A stretch of DNA of 64,000 nucleotides, from assembly GCA_021397835.1 (NCBI GenBank), contig JAJFZO010000263.1, positions 1-64,000 on the forward strand, read 5' to 3'. The first letter of the stretch is position 1. The number at the start of each line of letters is the position of its first letter. The translations under genes were made by a program, and so were the position numbers. Positions 1 through 11,985 of the stretch are shown here, piece by piece. Below the pieces are notes generated by a model that worked only from the letters and a program-made list of their open reading frames with translations, ran no database searches and was not told the DNA's origin. Source of the stretch: Moringa oleifera. Taxonomy: Eukaryota > Streptophyta > Magnoliopsida > Brassicales > Moringaceae.

Positions 1-1431
1 CTACCTGTGCCAGCAACTGCCACTAGGCTAACGATAGGAAAACCCAATACTGATGTTTGTTAAGGCCCACGACTGTCGCTAGCTCTTCACTAAGTCTAGT
101 ACTGACTCTTCAATCAACAAGCATTTGCGATCACCCAATAATACTTACTGGGCTCTCCTAAATCTAGTGACTATTTAAAGGTCATGCTGGGCTTCCCCAG
201 TGTCGATGCTAGCATTTTCAAATTCTATCATCTGCGAGTACCTATAACTACCCTGCAACAAAGGCTGGAAAGTCATTGGGCTCTTTTAGTGCTTGCCGTC
301 GCGTCTACCTACGCCAGTGACTACTCAACTATAGTCGTAGGGCTCCCCCAACACTAGAGGCTATCATGGGGTAATTGTGTGGCTTCCCTTGTTTTAGTAC
401 TAGAGTTTACAAACATCGGCAACTGCCTTATAGAAATGACAAGGCTCTCCTTAAGTTCCACCAATGTTGGCGTCGGTGTCTGCCAACACCCGTAACTACC
501 CAGTAGTAGCAAGGCAGCCGTTGGGTCCCTCAAACCTAGCACTAGCGTCTACTAGCACTAGCGACTTCTTCATAATAGTCATTGGGCTCTCCCAATGCCA
601 ACCACTACTACTAGGGCGTCAGTAAGCTCGTCTAGTGCTTGCCCTCGCGTCTACCTAAGCCAGTGATAGCCGTTAAGCCATTATAGGGGAACCCAGTGCA
701 GATCTCTACCTGCACTAGTAGCTATCATTGGGCCATTGCATAGTTCCCCCTATGCTGGCGTTGGCCTCTACAAGTGCCGATGACTACCCCAACATCAGTC
801 ATTGAGCTTTTCCAACACAGCAATCTATTAGGCAGTGATCGCTCAGGTCCGCTTGTGTTGGCACTCGCGTCTATCGACATGAGTAACTGCCTGCAGAAAT
901 AGCTAAGAAGTTTCTTGGTTTGCCTTATGTTCACATTGGCGTTTCTCAACACCAATAACTGCCCTACATTAGTAGTTGAATAGTCAATGGTTCTGCAAAA
1001 GTTAGAGTGAGCATCTGCCAGCACCAACAACTTTCCCGCAGTAGTTGTTAGGCTTTTCGAATACCAGAAGCAGCCATTTGATCATCGTTAGTCTCCTCCG
1101 ATACTGGCACGACGTCTATCAACACCAACAACTACCCCCAGCAATTGTAGGGAACTCTTTTGGTTCACACAGTGCTAGTGTGGGCGTGTGCCAACACTAA
1201 TAACTACCTAACAATAGTAGTTGGGCAATCGTTGGGTTCCCTAAAAACAAATGCGAGCATCTGCCAGCCCCAACGACTTTCCAACAGTGTCGTTAGGCTC
1301 TCATAGTGCCAACAATGACTGCTATTGGGCAATCATTGGGGCAGCCCATAGTAGATGTTTAGCACCTTTAGTGACTATTACTGGGTCTTCGTCGAGTTTT
1401 GTTTGTGCAAGCATTGAAGTCTACTACCATT

Positions 1432-1455
1432 AATGACTGCCCATTAGCAGTCATT
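1432..1455. repeat. Inverted repeat inside a satellite subrepeat
   Basis: AATGACTGC and its exact reverse complement GCAGTCATT flank a 6-bp loop. It is an example of the dyad in many subrepeats, where a CCAACGACT-type and an AGTCGTTGG-type half face each other. A hairpin or cruciform is possible; no function is shown. Confidence 0.75.
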
Positions 1456-4400
1456 GGGCTTTTCCAATGCAAGCAATTATCATTGGGTCATCGTTAGGTT
1501 GCCTCGATACTAGCACTAGCATCTATAGATGCTAAAAACTTTCCCACAATACTGGTGTCATCATCTCCCAAGACTAATAACTACCCCGTAACAATGACTC
1601 GGCAGTCGCTGGAATCCTTCAAAGCTAGTGCGAGAGTGTGCCAGCACCGGCGACGTCCTTGCATAAGTTTTTGGGCTCTCTTAGTGCCTATTACTATTGC
1701 TACTCCATCATTCGACTCCTTTTGTGGTTGCCTTCTTGTCTACATGTGCCAGCAACTACCACTAGGCTAACGATAGGAAAACCCAACGCTAATATTTGGT
1801 AAGGCCCGTGATTATTGCTAGGTCGTCATTATGGAGCTAGTCTAGTACTAACCCTGCAGTCAACTAGTATTTGCGATTGCCCGAAAAAAATTGTTGAGGT
1901 GTCCTAAATCCTTTGACTATTAAAGGGTCATGGCTGGGCTCCCTCGGTGCCAGCACTAGTGTTTCTCAATGTCACTTTTAGCCAACAATATTAACAACAG
2001 TCGTTGGGCTCTTTTAGTTCTTACCCTTGCGTCTACCTCCGCTAGTGGTTGCCTAACTACAGTCATTAGGCTCTCTCAACACTAGCGACCGTCATGGGGT
2101 CATCGTTGGGCTTTACTAGTGCTAAAACTATCGTTTACACACACTGCCAACTGCCTCACAAAAATGACAGGGCTGTCCCTAAGTTCCCTTAGTGTCACAG
2201 CCAGTGTTTGCCAACACCCATAACTACCCTGTAGTAGTAGCAAGGAAGTCGTTACGTCTGCTCAAACTTGGCCACGAGGGTCTATTAGCACCAACAACTT
2301 CTTCATGATAGTCATTGGGCTTTCCCAATGCCAACCACCACTACTAGGGCATCGTTAAGCTCGTCTAGTGCTTACCCTCGCATCTACCTATGCCAATAAC
2401 AATTGTTAAGCCAACTTGGGGGAACCTAGTGCAGATCTCTACCGACACCAGCATCTATCATTGGGTCATTGCAAAGGTCCCCCTATGCTGGCACTGGCCT
2501 CTACCAGTGCCGATGACTACCCCAACATCAGTTGTTAAGCTCTTCCAACGCAACCAACTACCATGCAGTCATCGATAGAGTCCCTAGTGTTAGCACTTGC
2601 GTCTTTTGACATGAGCAATTACCTACAAAAATAGCTGAGAAGTCTCTTGGTTTACCTCGTGCTGACATTGGTGTCTCCCAACACCAACAACTGCCCAGCA
2701 TTACTAGTTGCATAGTCGATGGTTCTGCCAAATTTGGAGTGAGTATCTGCTAGCACCAACAACTTTCTCATAGCAGTTATTGGGCTGTCCTAATACCAGA
2801 AACAGCTGTGCGATCATCGTTAGTCTCCTTCAACGCTGGCACTACGTCTATCGACACTGACAACTGCCGACAGTAATGGCAGGGAAGTCTTTTGGTTCAC
2901 CTAGTGCTGGTGTCGGCATGTGCCAAGACCAATAACTACCCGACAATAGTAGTTGGGCAATTGTAATGTTCCTTAAAAAAAACTGCGAGCATCTGCCAGC
3001 CCCAACAACTTTCCAACAGTCGTCATTACGCTCTCATAATGGCAACAATGACTACCATTGCGCAATCATTGGGGCAACCCATTGTAGATGTTTGCCACCT
3101 TTAATGACTATCGTTGGGTCTTTGTCTAGTCTTGTTTGTGCAAGAACTGGAATCTACTAGAATCAATAACTGTCTAATAGCAGTCATTGGGCTCCACCAA
3201 CGCGAGCGACTATCATTGGGTCATCGCTAGGTTGACCCGGTATTGGCACTAGCATCTATCGATGCTAACAACTATCCTGCAATATTAGTTGCGTGGTCCT
3301 TGGGTTCTTCTTATGCTGGTGTCAGCATCTTTCAACACTAATAACTACTCTGTAAAAATGACTCGGCAATCGCTGGGTTCCTTCAAAGCTGGTGCTAGAG
3401 TTTGCCAGCACCAGTGATGTCTCTACATAAGTTTTTGAGCTCTCCTAGTGCCCACTACTACTGCTACTTCGTCATTAAACTGTTTTTGCGGTTGCCATCA
3501 TGTCTACATGTGCTAGTAACTGCCACTGGGTTAACGATAGGAAAACCCAACCCTCATGTTTGTCAAGGCCCGCGAGCGTCGCTAAGTCATTGTTGAGTTG
3601 CTCTAGTATTGACCCTGCGGTTTACTAGCGTCTGCGATTGCCTGACAAATGTTGTTGGGCTCTCCTAAATTCAGTGACTATCAAAGGGTCGTCGCTGGGC
3701 TCCGCCAGTGCCGGCACTAGTGTTTCTCATTATCGCCTTTAACCAACACCAATAACCACCTCGCAATAAAAGTTGGACAGTCGTTGGGCTCTTTTAATGC
3801 TTGCCCTCGTATCCACCTTCGCTAGTGACTACCTAATTATAGTCGTTGGGCTCCTTCAACACTAGTGACTGTCATGGGGTGATCGTTGGGATTCCCTAGT
3901 GCTAATACTAGCGTTTTCACCCACCGGTAACTACCTCACAGAAATGACAGGATTGTCCTTAGGTTCCTCTAATGTGGGCGTCGGTGTCTTCCAACATCCA
4001 TAACTTCCCAGTAATAGTACCAAGGAAGCCATTGGGTCCCTTTGAAGTTGGCACGAGGTTCTATTAGCACCAGCAATTTGTTCACAACAGTCGTTGGGCT
4101 CTCTCAATGTCGACCACTATTATTAGGGTGTCATTAAGCTCCTCTAGTGCTTGCCCTCGCGTCTACCTATGGCAGAGACAATCATTAGGCCATCGTTGTG
4201 GAAACCTAACGCAGATCTTTATCGACACCAGCAGCTATCGCTAGGCCATTGCTTAGCTCCCCTTATGTTGGCTCTAGCCTCTGCTAGTGCCGATGACTAC
4301 CCTAACATCAGTTGTTTAGCTCCTCTAACAATAGTAACTATCATGCAGTTATCGCTAGGGTTCCCCGACGCTAGCACTAGTGTCTATCGACATGAGCAAC

Positions 4401-5345
4401 TGCCTGTAGAAATAGCTGAGAAGTCTTTTGGATCACCTCATGCTGACATCGATGTCTGCCAACACCAACAACAACCCTGCACTAATAGCTGAGTAGTCGC
4501 TGGTACCCGTAAAGTTGGAGCGAGCATGTGTGAGCACCAATACCTTTCCCGTAATAGTTGTTGGGCTTTTCCAACACCAGCAACAGACATGCAATCATCG
4601 TTAGTCTCTCTCTATACTAGCATTCGCTTCTATCGACACCAGCAACTGCTCGCAGCAATAAAAGGGAAGTCTTTTAGTTCACCTGGTGCTAGCGTCGACG
4701 TTTGCTAACATTAATTACTACCCTATAATAGAAGTTGGGCAATAGTTGGGTTCCCTTAAAACAAGTGCGAGCATCTACCTGCCTCTAATGACCTCTTAAC
4801 AGTTGTGTTAGGCTCTCATGATGCCAACAACTACTGCCATTGGCCAATTGTTGGGGTAGCCCACTATAAATGTTTGGCAGCTTTAGTGACTATCGTTAGG
4901 TCTTTGTCGAATTTTGTTTGTGCAAGCACTGGCATCTACTAGCATCAACAATTGCCCAATAGCAGTCATTGGGATCTACAACACGAGTGACAATCAATGG
5001 CTCATCGCTAGGTTGCTTGGGTACCAGCAATAGCGTCTATCGATGTTAACCACTACTCTGCAATACTAGTTACGCAGTCCTTGTGTTTTTCTTATGCTAG
5101 TGTCATCATCTGCCAACACTAATAACTACCCTGTAATAATGACTCGACAGTCGCTGGGTTCTTTCAAAATTGGCGCAAATGTTTTCTAGCACAACCGACA
5201 TCCCTACATAAGTTTTTGGACTTTCAAAGTGCCCACTACTACTATTACTTTGCCGTTCAACTTCTTTTGCAGTTGCTGTCATGTTTACTTGTGCCAACAA
5301 CTACCACTAGGCTAACATTAGAAAAACTCTATGCTGATGTTTGCT

Positions 5346-5350
5346 AAGGC
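5346..5350. other. Deletion scar inside a satellite unit
   Basis: The unit that starts at 5298 runs from GCTAAGGC straight into AGGAAAGTCATTAGG. In the first unit the corresponding points are about 205 bp apart (about 61 and 267), and both carry AAGGC. This is consistent with a deletion between two 5-bp matches, and it explains the short 1551-bp unit. Confidence 0.65.
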
Positions 5351-6518
5351 AGGAAAGTCATTAGGCTCTTTTAGTGCTTGCCCTCGCGTCTACCTATGCT
5401 AGTCACTACCTAGCTATAGTCGTAGGGCCACCCCAACACCAACGACTTTCATGGGGTAATCATTGGGCTTCCCTTCCGTAAGTACTAGCATTGAGAGACA
5501 CCAACAACTGCCTTATAGAAATGATAAGGCTTTCCGTAGGTTTCACCAGTGTCGGCGCGAGTGTTTGCCAACACTCGTAACTACCCAGTAGTGGTAGCAT
5601 GATAGCCGTTGGGCCCTTAAACTTGGCACTAGGATCTACTAGCACCAACAACTTCTTCACAATAGTCATTGGGCTCTCCCAATGCTAACCACTACTATGA
5701 GGGCATAGTTAAGCTCGTCTAGTGCTTGCCCTAGCATCTACTTCTAGTAGTGACAACCCTTAGGCCATCTTAGGGGAACTCAATACAGATCTCTACCAAT
5801 ACCAGCCGCTATCATTGGGTCATTGCACAGCTCCCCTTGTACTGGCGCTAGCCTCTACTAGTGTCAACGACTACCCCAACGTCATTCATTGGGCTCTTTC
5901 AACATAGGCAACTATCATGCAATCATCGCTAAGGTCCCTTAGTGCACGCACTCACGTCTATCGACATGAGCAATTACCCGTAAAAATAGCTAACAAGTCT
6001 TTTAGTTTGCCTCGTGCTAACATCGGTGTCTCTCAACAATAACAGTTGCCCTGCATTAGTAGTTGAATAGTCGATGGTTTTACCAAAGTTGGAGTGAGCA
6101 TTTGTCAGTACCAATAACTTTCCCACAGTAGTTGTTGGGGATTCCTAATACCAGAAAAAGCCATGAGGTCATCGTTAGTCTCCCCCGATGTTGGCACAGC
6201 ATCTATCGACACCAACAATTGCCCATAGCAATAGCAGAGAAGTGTTTTGGTTCACCTAAAACTAGTGTTGGCGTGTGCTAACACTAATTACTACCTCACA
6301 ATTGTAGTTGGCCAATCATTGGGTTCCCTAAAAATAAGCGCGAGCATGTGCCAGCCACAACAACTTTCAAACAGTCGTCGTTAGGCTCTCATAATGCCAA
6401 CAACAACGGCCATTAGGCAATCATTGGGGCAACCCACAGTAGATGTTAGGCATCTTTAGTTACGATCATTAGGTCTTCGTCGAGTTTTGTTTATGCAAGT
6501 ACTCATATTTACTAGCAT

Positions 6519-6544
6519 CAATGACTGCCCAATAGCAGTCATTG
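6519..6544. repeat. Inverted repeat inside a satellite subrepeat
   Basis: CAATGACTGC and GCAGTCATTG form perfect 10-bp arms around CCAATA. It lies at the same position within its composite unit as the dyad at 1432-1455, so the symmetry has been kept between diverged units. Confidence 0.75.
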
Positions 6545-9500
6545 GGCTCTACCAACGCAAGCGACTATCATTGGGTCGTCGTTAGGTTGCCCTAGTACTA
6601 GCACTAGCATCTATCGATACTAACAACTACCATATAATGCTGGTTGCGTTGTCCTTAGGTTCCTCTTATGCTGGTGTCATCATCTCTCAACAGTAATAAT
6701 TATCCTATAACAATGAAAGTTAGGTGCAAAAGTTTGCCAGGACCAGCGACGTCCCTACATAAGTTTTTGAGCTCTCCTAGTGCCCACTACTACTGCTACT
6801 TCGTCGTTCGAGTCCTTTTGTGGTTGCCTTAATGTCTACATGTGCCAACAACTACAACTAGGCTTACGATAGGAGAACCTAACTCTGATGTCTGCTAAGG
6901 CCTGCAACTGTCGCTAAGTCATTACTGAGTTGCTTTAATACTGACCCTGCAGTCTACTAGCATTTACGATTGCCCAATAACAGTTGTTGGGCTCTCCTAA
7001 ATCTAGTGACTATCAAAGGGTCATCGTTGGGCTCCCTTGATGCCGGCACTAGTGTTTCTTAATGTCACCTTTATCTAACACCAATAACTACCTCGTAACA
7101 AAAGCTAGACAGTCGTTGGTTTCTTTTAGTGCGTGCCCTCACATCTACCTCCTCTAGTGACTGCTTAAATACATTCGTTGGGCTCCCCAAACACTAGCGA
7201 CGGTCATGGGGTGATCGTTGGGCTTCCTTTGTACTACTAGCTTTTACACACACCAGCTACTGCCTCATAAAATTGAAAAGGCTATCCTTAGGTTCCCCTA
7301 GTGTCGGCACTAGTGTCTGCCAAGGCCCATAACTACCCAGTAGTAGTAGCATGGCAGCCGTTGGGTCCCTTCGAAGTTGGCATAAGGGTCTACTAGCACG
7401 AGGATTTGTTCACAACAGTCATTGGGCTCTCCCAATGTCAACCACTACTACTAGGTGTCGTTAAGCTCCTCTAGTGCTTGCCTTGACGTTTATCTATGCC
7501 AACAACATCCATCAGGCCATCATTGGGAGAACCCAACGCATACCTCTACCGATACCAGCAGCTATCGCTAAGCCATTGCTTAGCTCCCCTAGTGCTAGCG
7601 CTGGCCTCAGCCAGTGCCGACGACTACCGCAACATCAGTCATTAGGATCCTCCAACATTAGCAACTATCATGCAGCCATCGCTATGGTCCCCTTCTGCCA
7701 GCACTAGCGTCTATCGACATGAACAACTGCTTGCAAAAATAGCTGAGAAGTCTTTTGGTTTGCCTCGTGCTGACATCGATGTCTGCTAACACCAACAACA
7801 GCCTTGCACTAGTAGCTGAGCAGTCGTTGGTACCCGCAAAGTTGGAGCGAGCATCTACAAGCACTAATACCTTTCTCGCAATAGTTATTGGGCTTTCTCG
7901 ATATCAGCAACTGTCAAGCGATCATCGTTAGTCTCCCTCTATGCTAGCACTCGCGTCTATCGACACTAGCAACTGCTCACAGCAATAAGAGAGAAGTCTT
8001 TTAGCTCACTTGGTGTTAGCATCGACGCCTACTAACACCAATAACTACCCCAATGACTTCCTTATAGCCATTGTTAGGCTCTCATAATGCCAACAATGAC
8101 TGCCATTAGGGAATCATTGGGGCAACCCACTATAAATATTTGGCAACTTTAGTGACTATCGTTGGGTCTTCGTCGAGCTTTGTTTGTGCAAGCACTAGCA
8201 TCTACTAGCACCAACGATTGCCCAACAGTAGTCATTGGGATCTACCAAAGCAAATGACTATCATTGTCTCATCGTAAGGTTGGCCGGCTACCAGCAATAG
8301 CGTCTACCAATGCTAACAACTACCTCGTAATTCTGGTTGCACAGTCCTTGGGTTCCTTTTGTGCTGGTGTCATCATCTACCAGCAATAATAACTACCCCG
8401 TAACAATAACTTAGCAGTCACTGGGTTCCTTCAAAGCTGATACGAATGTGTGCTACTCCAATGATGTTCGTGCATAAATTTTTGGACTTTCAAGAGCCCA
8501 CTACTACTACTACTTTATCGTTCGATTCCTTTTGCAGTTCTCATCATGTCTACCTGTGCTAGCAACTGGCACTAGGCTAATGATAGGAAAACTCAACATT
8601 GATGTCTGCTAAGGCCCACAACTGTCGCTAGGTTATTGCTGAGTTGCTCTTGTACTGACTCTTTCATCTATTAGTGTTTGCGATTGCCCAATAACAGTTT
8701 TTTGGCTCTCCTAAATTTGGTGACTATTTAAGAGTTATCGCTGGGCTTCCCCATTACCAGGACTAATGTTTCCTCATTTTATCATCTGCTACTACTTATA
8801 ACTACCTCGCAATAAAGCCTGGAAAGTGATTGGGCTCTTTTAATGCTTGCCCTCACATCTACCTATCCTAGTGACAACCTAGCTATAGTGTAAGGTTGCC
8901 CCAACATCAATGACTTTCATGGGGTAATCGTTGGGCTTCTCTTCTATAAGTACTGGTGTTTACAAACATGACAACTGCCTTATGAAAATAACAGGGCTCT
9001 CCCTAGGTTTCACCAGTGTCGACACTAGTGTCTGCCAACACCCGTAACTACCTAGTAGTAGCAGCAAGGCAGCCGTTGGGTCCCCTCAAACTTGGTAAAA
9101 GGGTCTACTAGTGCCAAAAACTTTTTGACGATAGTCGTTAGGCTCTCCCAATGCCAACCATTACTACGAGGGCATAGTTAAGCTCATCTAATGCTTGCTC
9201 TCACGTCTACATATGGCAGTGACAACCGTTGGGCCATCTTGAAGGAACCCAGTGCAGACTCTATCGACATCAGCAGCTATCGTTGAGTCATTGCATAGCT
9301 CCCCTAGGCTAGTGCTAGCCTCTACCATTGTCGACGACTACCCCAACATCAGTCGTCGGGCTCTTCCAACACAACCAACTCTTATGGATTCATCGCTAGG
9401 GTCCCCTAGTGCTGGCATTCGCATCTATCGACATGAGTAACTGCCTATAAAAATAGCTGAGAAGCCTCTTGGTTTGCCTCGTGTTGACATCAGTGTCGCC

Positions 9501-11964
9501 CAACAACAATAACTGCCCCGTATTAGTAGCTGAATAGTCTATGGTTCTACCAAAGGTGGAGCGAGCATCTATCAGCACTAACAACATTCTCGCAATAGTT
9601 GTTGGGCTTTCCTAATACTAGAAATAGTCATGCGATCATCGTTAGTCTCCCCTGATGCCGGCACGGCGTCTATCGACAATAACAACCACCCGCATTAATA
9701 GCCGAGAAGTCTTTTGGTTCACTTAGCGCTAGTGTCGACGTGTGCCAACACCAATAACAACCCCAAAATAGTAGTTAGGCAATCAATGGGTTCCCCAAAA
9801 ATAAGCACAAGCATCTGCCAGCCCCAAAGAATTTTCAACAGTAGTCATTGGGCCCTCATAATGTCAACAACAACTGCCATTGGGCAATCATTGGGGCAAT
9901 TAATAGTAGATGTTTGGCACCTTTAGTGACTATCATTGGGTCTTCGTCGAGTTTTTTTTATGCAAGCACTGGCACTTACTAGCATCAACGACTGCTCAAT
10001 AGCAGTCATTGGGCTCCACCAACGCAATCGACTATTATTGGGTTGTCGCTAAATTACCCTGGTACTAGCACTAGCATCTATCGATGCTAACAACTACAAT
10101 GCAATACTAGTTACACAGCCCTTAGGTTCCTCTTATACTGGTGTCATTATCTCCCTACACTAATAACTACCCCGTAACAATGACTCGCCACTTGCTGGGT
10201 TCCTTCAAAGCTGGTGCGAAAATCTATCAGCAGAAGCGACGTTCCTGCATAAGTTTGTGGGCTCTCCTAGTTCCCACTACTACTGCTACTTCGTCGTTTG
10301 ACTCTTTTTATGGTTGCCTCCATGTCTACATGTGCCAGCAACTACAACTAGGCTAACGACAGGAAAACCCAATGCTGATGTCTGCTAAGGCCCGCAACTA
10401 TCGCTAGGTCATTGCTGAGTTGCTCTAATACTGACCCTGCGGTCTACTGGCATCTACGATTGCCGAACAAAAGTTATTGGGCTTCCCTAAATCCAATGAC
10501 TATCAAAGGGTCGTCGCTGGGCTACCCTGGTGCTAGCACTACTGTTTCTTAATGCTGCCTTTTGCTAACACCAATAAGTACCTCGCAACAAAAGCTGGAT
10601 AGTTATTAGGCTCTTTTAGTGCTTGCCCTTGCATCTACCTCCGCTAGTGACTGTTAACTACAATCGTTGGGCTCCCCAAACACTAGCGATGGTTATGGGG
10701 TGATCGTTGGGCCTACCTGGTGCTAATACTAGCTTTTACACACATCGGCAATTGCCTCGCAGAAATGACAAGGCTATCCTTAAGTTCCCTTAGTATAGGT
10801 GCCGGTATCTGCCAACACCCGTAACTTCCTAGTAGTGGTAGCAAGACAACCGTTGGGTCCCTTCGAAGTTGGCATGAGGGTCAGCACGAGCGATTTGTTC
10901 ACAACAGTCATTGAGCTTTCCTAATGCTGACCACTATTACTAAGGTATCGTTAAGCTCATCTAGTGCTTGCCCTCACGTCTACCTACACCAGTGATAACA
11001 GTTAAGAAATCATTGGGGAACCCAGTGTAGATCTCTATTGACACCAGCAGCTATCGTTGGGCCATTGCTTAGCTCCCCTAGTGCTGGTGCTGGCCTCTGC
11101 CAATGCCGACGACTACCCCAACATCATTGGGCTCCTCTAACACTAGTAACGGTCATGTAGTCATCGCTAGGTCCTTTGATGCTGGCACTAGCGTCCATCG
11201 GCATGAGCAACTACCTGTAGAAATAGCTAAGAAGCCTCTCAATTTTCCTCATGTTGACATCTATGTCTGCCAACACCAAAAATAGCCCCACACTAGTAGC
11301 TGAGAAGTCGTTAGTTCCCGAAAAGCGGGAGTGAGCATTTTCGAGCACCAACACCTTTCCCATATTAGTAGTTGGGCTTTCCTTATATTAGCAATAGTCA
11401 TGCGGTCATTGTTAGTCTCCCACAATGTTAGCACTCGCGTCTATCGACACCAGCAACTGCTCTCTACAATTGAAAGGAACACCTGGTGCTTGCAACGGCG
11501 TCTGCTAACAGCAATAACTACCCCATAATAGTAGTTGGGCAATCATTGTGTTCCCTAAAAACAAGTGTGAGCATCAACTTGCCCCAACGACTTCTTTGCA
11601 ACGGTCGTTACACTCTCATAATGTCAACAATGCCTGCCATTGGGCAATCCTTGGGGCAACCCACTATAAATGTTTGGTACCATTAGTGACTATCATTAGG
11701 TCTTCGTCGAGTTTTGTTTGTGCAAGCACTAGCATCTACTACCATCAATGATTACCCGAGAGCAATCATTGGGATCTACTAACACGAGCGACTATCATTG
11801 GCTCATCACTATCGATGCTAATAACTATCCTACAATACTGGTTGCGTAATCCTTAGGCTTCTCTTATGCTGATGTCATCATCTGCCAACACTAATAACTA
11901 CCCTGTAACAATGACTCGGCAGTCATTGGGTTCCCTCAAAGCTGGTACAAGTGTGCCAGCACCT

Positions 11965-11985
11965 GCGACGTCCCCAATGATGACC
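11965..11985. other. Satellite orientation switch (inversion junction)
   Basis: Left of about 11972 the units read forward and reach the GCGACGTCCC segment, which elsewhere continues into a TGCATAAGTTTTTG-like stretch. Here it instead enters CCAATGATGACCAAACGG, the reverse-strand form of another part of the unit (compare CCAATGATGGCCTAACGG at 18660-18677). All later units to 38646 read in reverse. The two sides share CCC or slightly more at the join. Confidence 0.85.

Larger units (their letters stand above)
1..11972 (+). repeat. Complex satellite array, forward-oriented block (~1.75-kb composite units)
   Basis: A landmark reading roughly CAACTGCCACTAGGCTAACG recurs at 14, 1753, 3517, 5298, 6849, 8563 and 10339, giving spacings of 1739, 1764, 1781, 1551, 1714 and 1776 bp. 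Whole units align along their length, with an estimated 10-20% divergence. Each unit is built from degenerate subrepeats, mostly 60-75 bp (some near 40 or 90), of the type CCCAACGACT, then GTCGTTGGGCTC, then a gctagtgcc-like tail. The short fifth interval reflects an internal deletion near 5346. All open frames here are under about 115 codons, differ from unit to unit and match no known family. I see no gene in this block. Confidence 0.9.
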
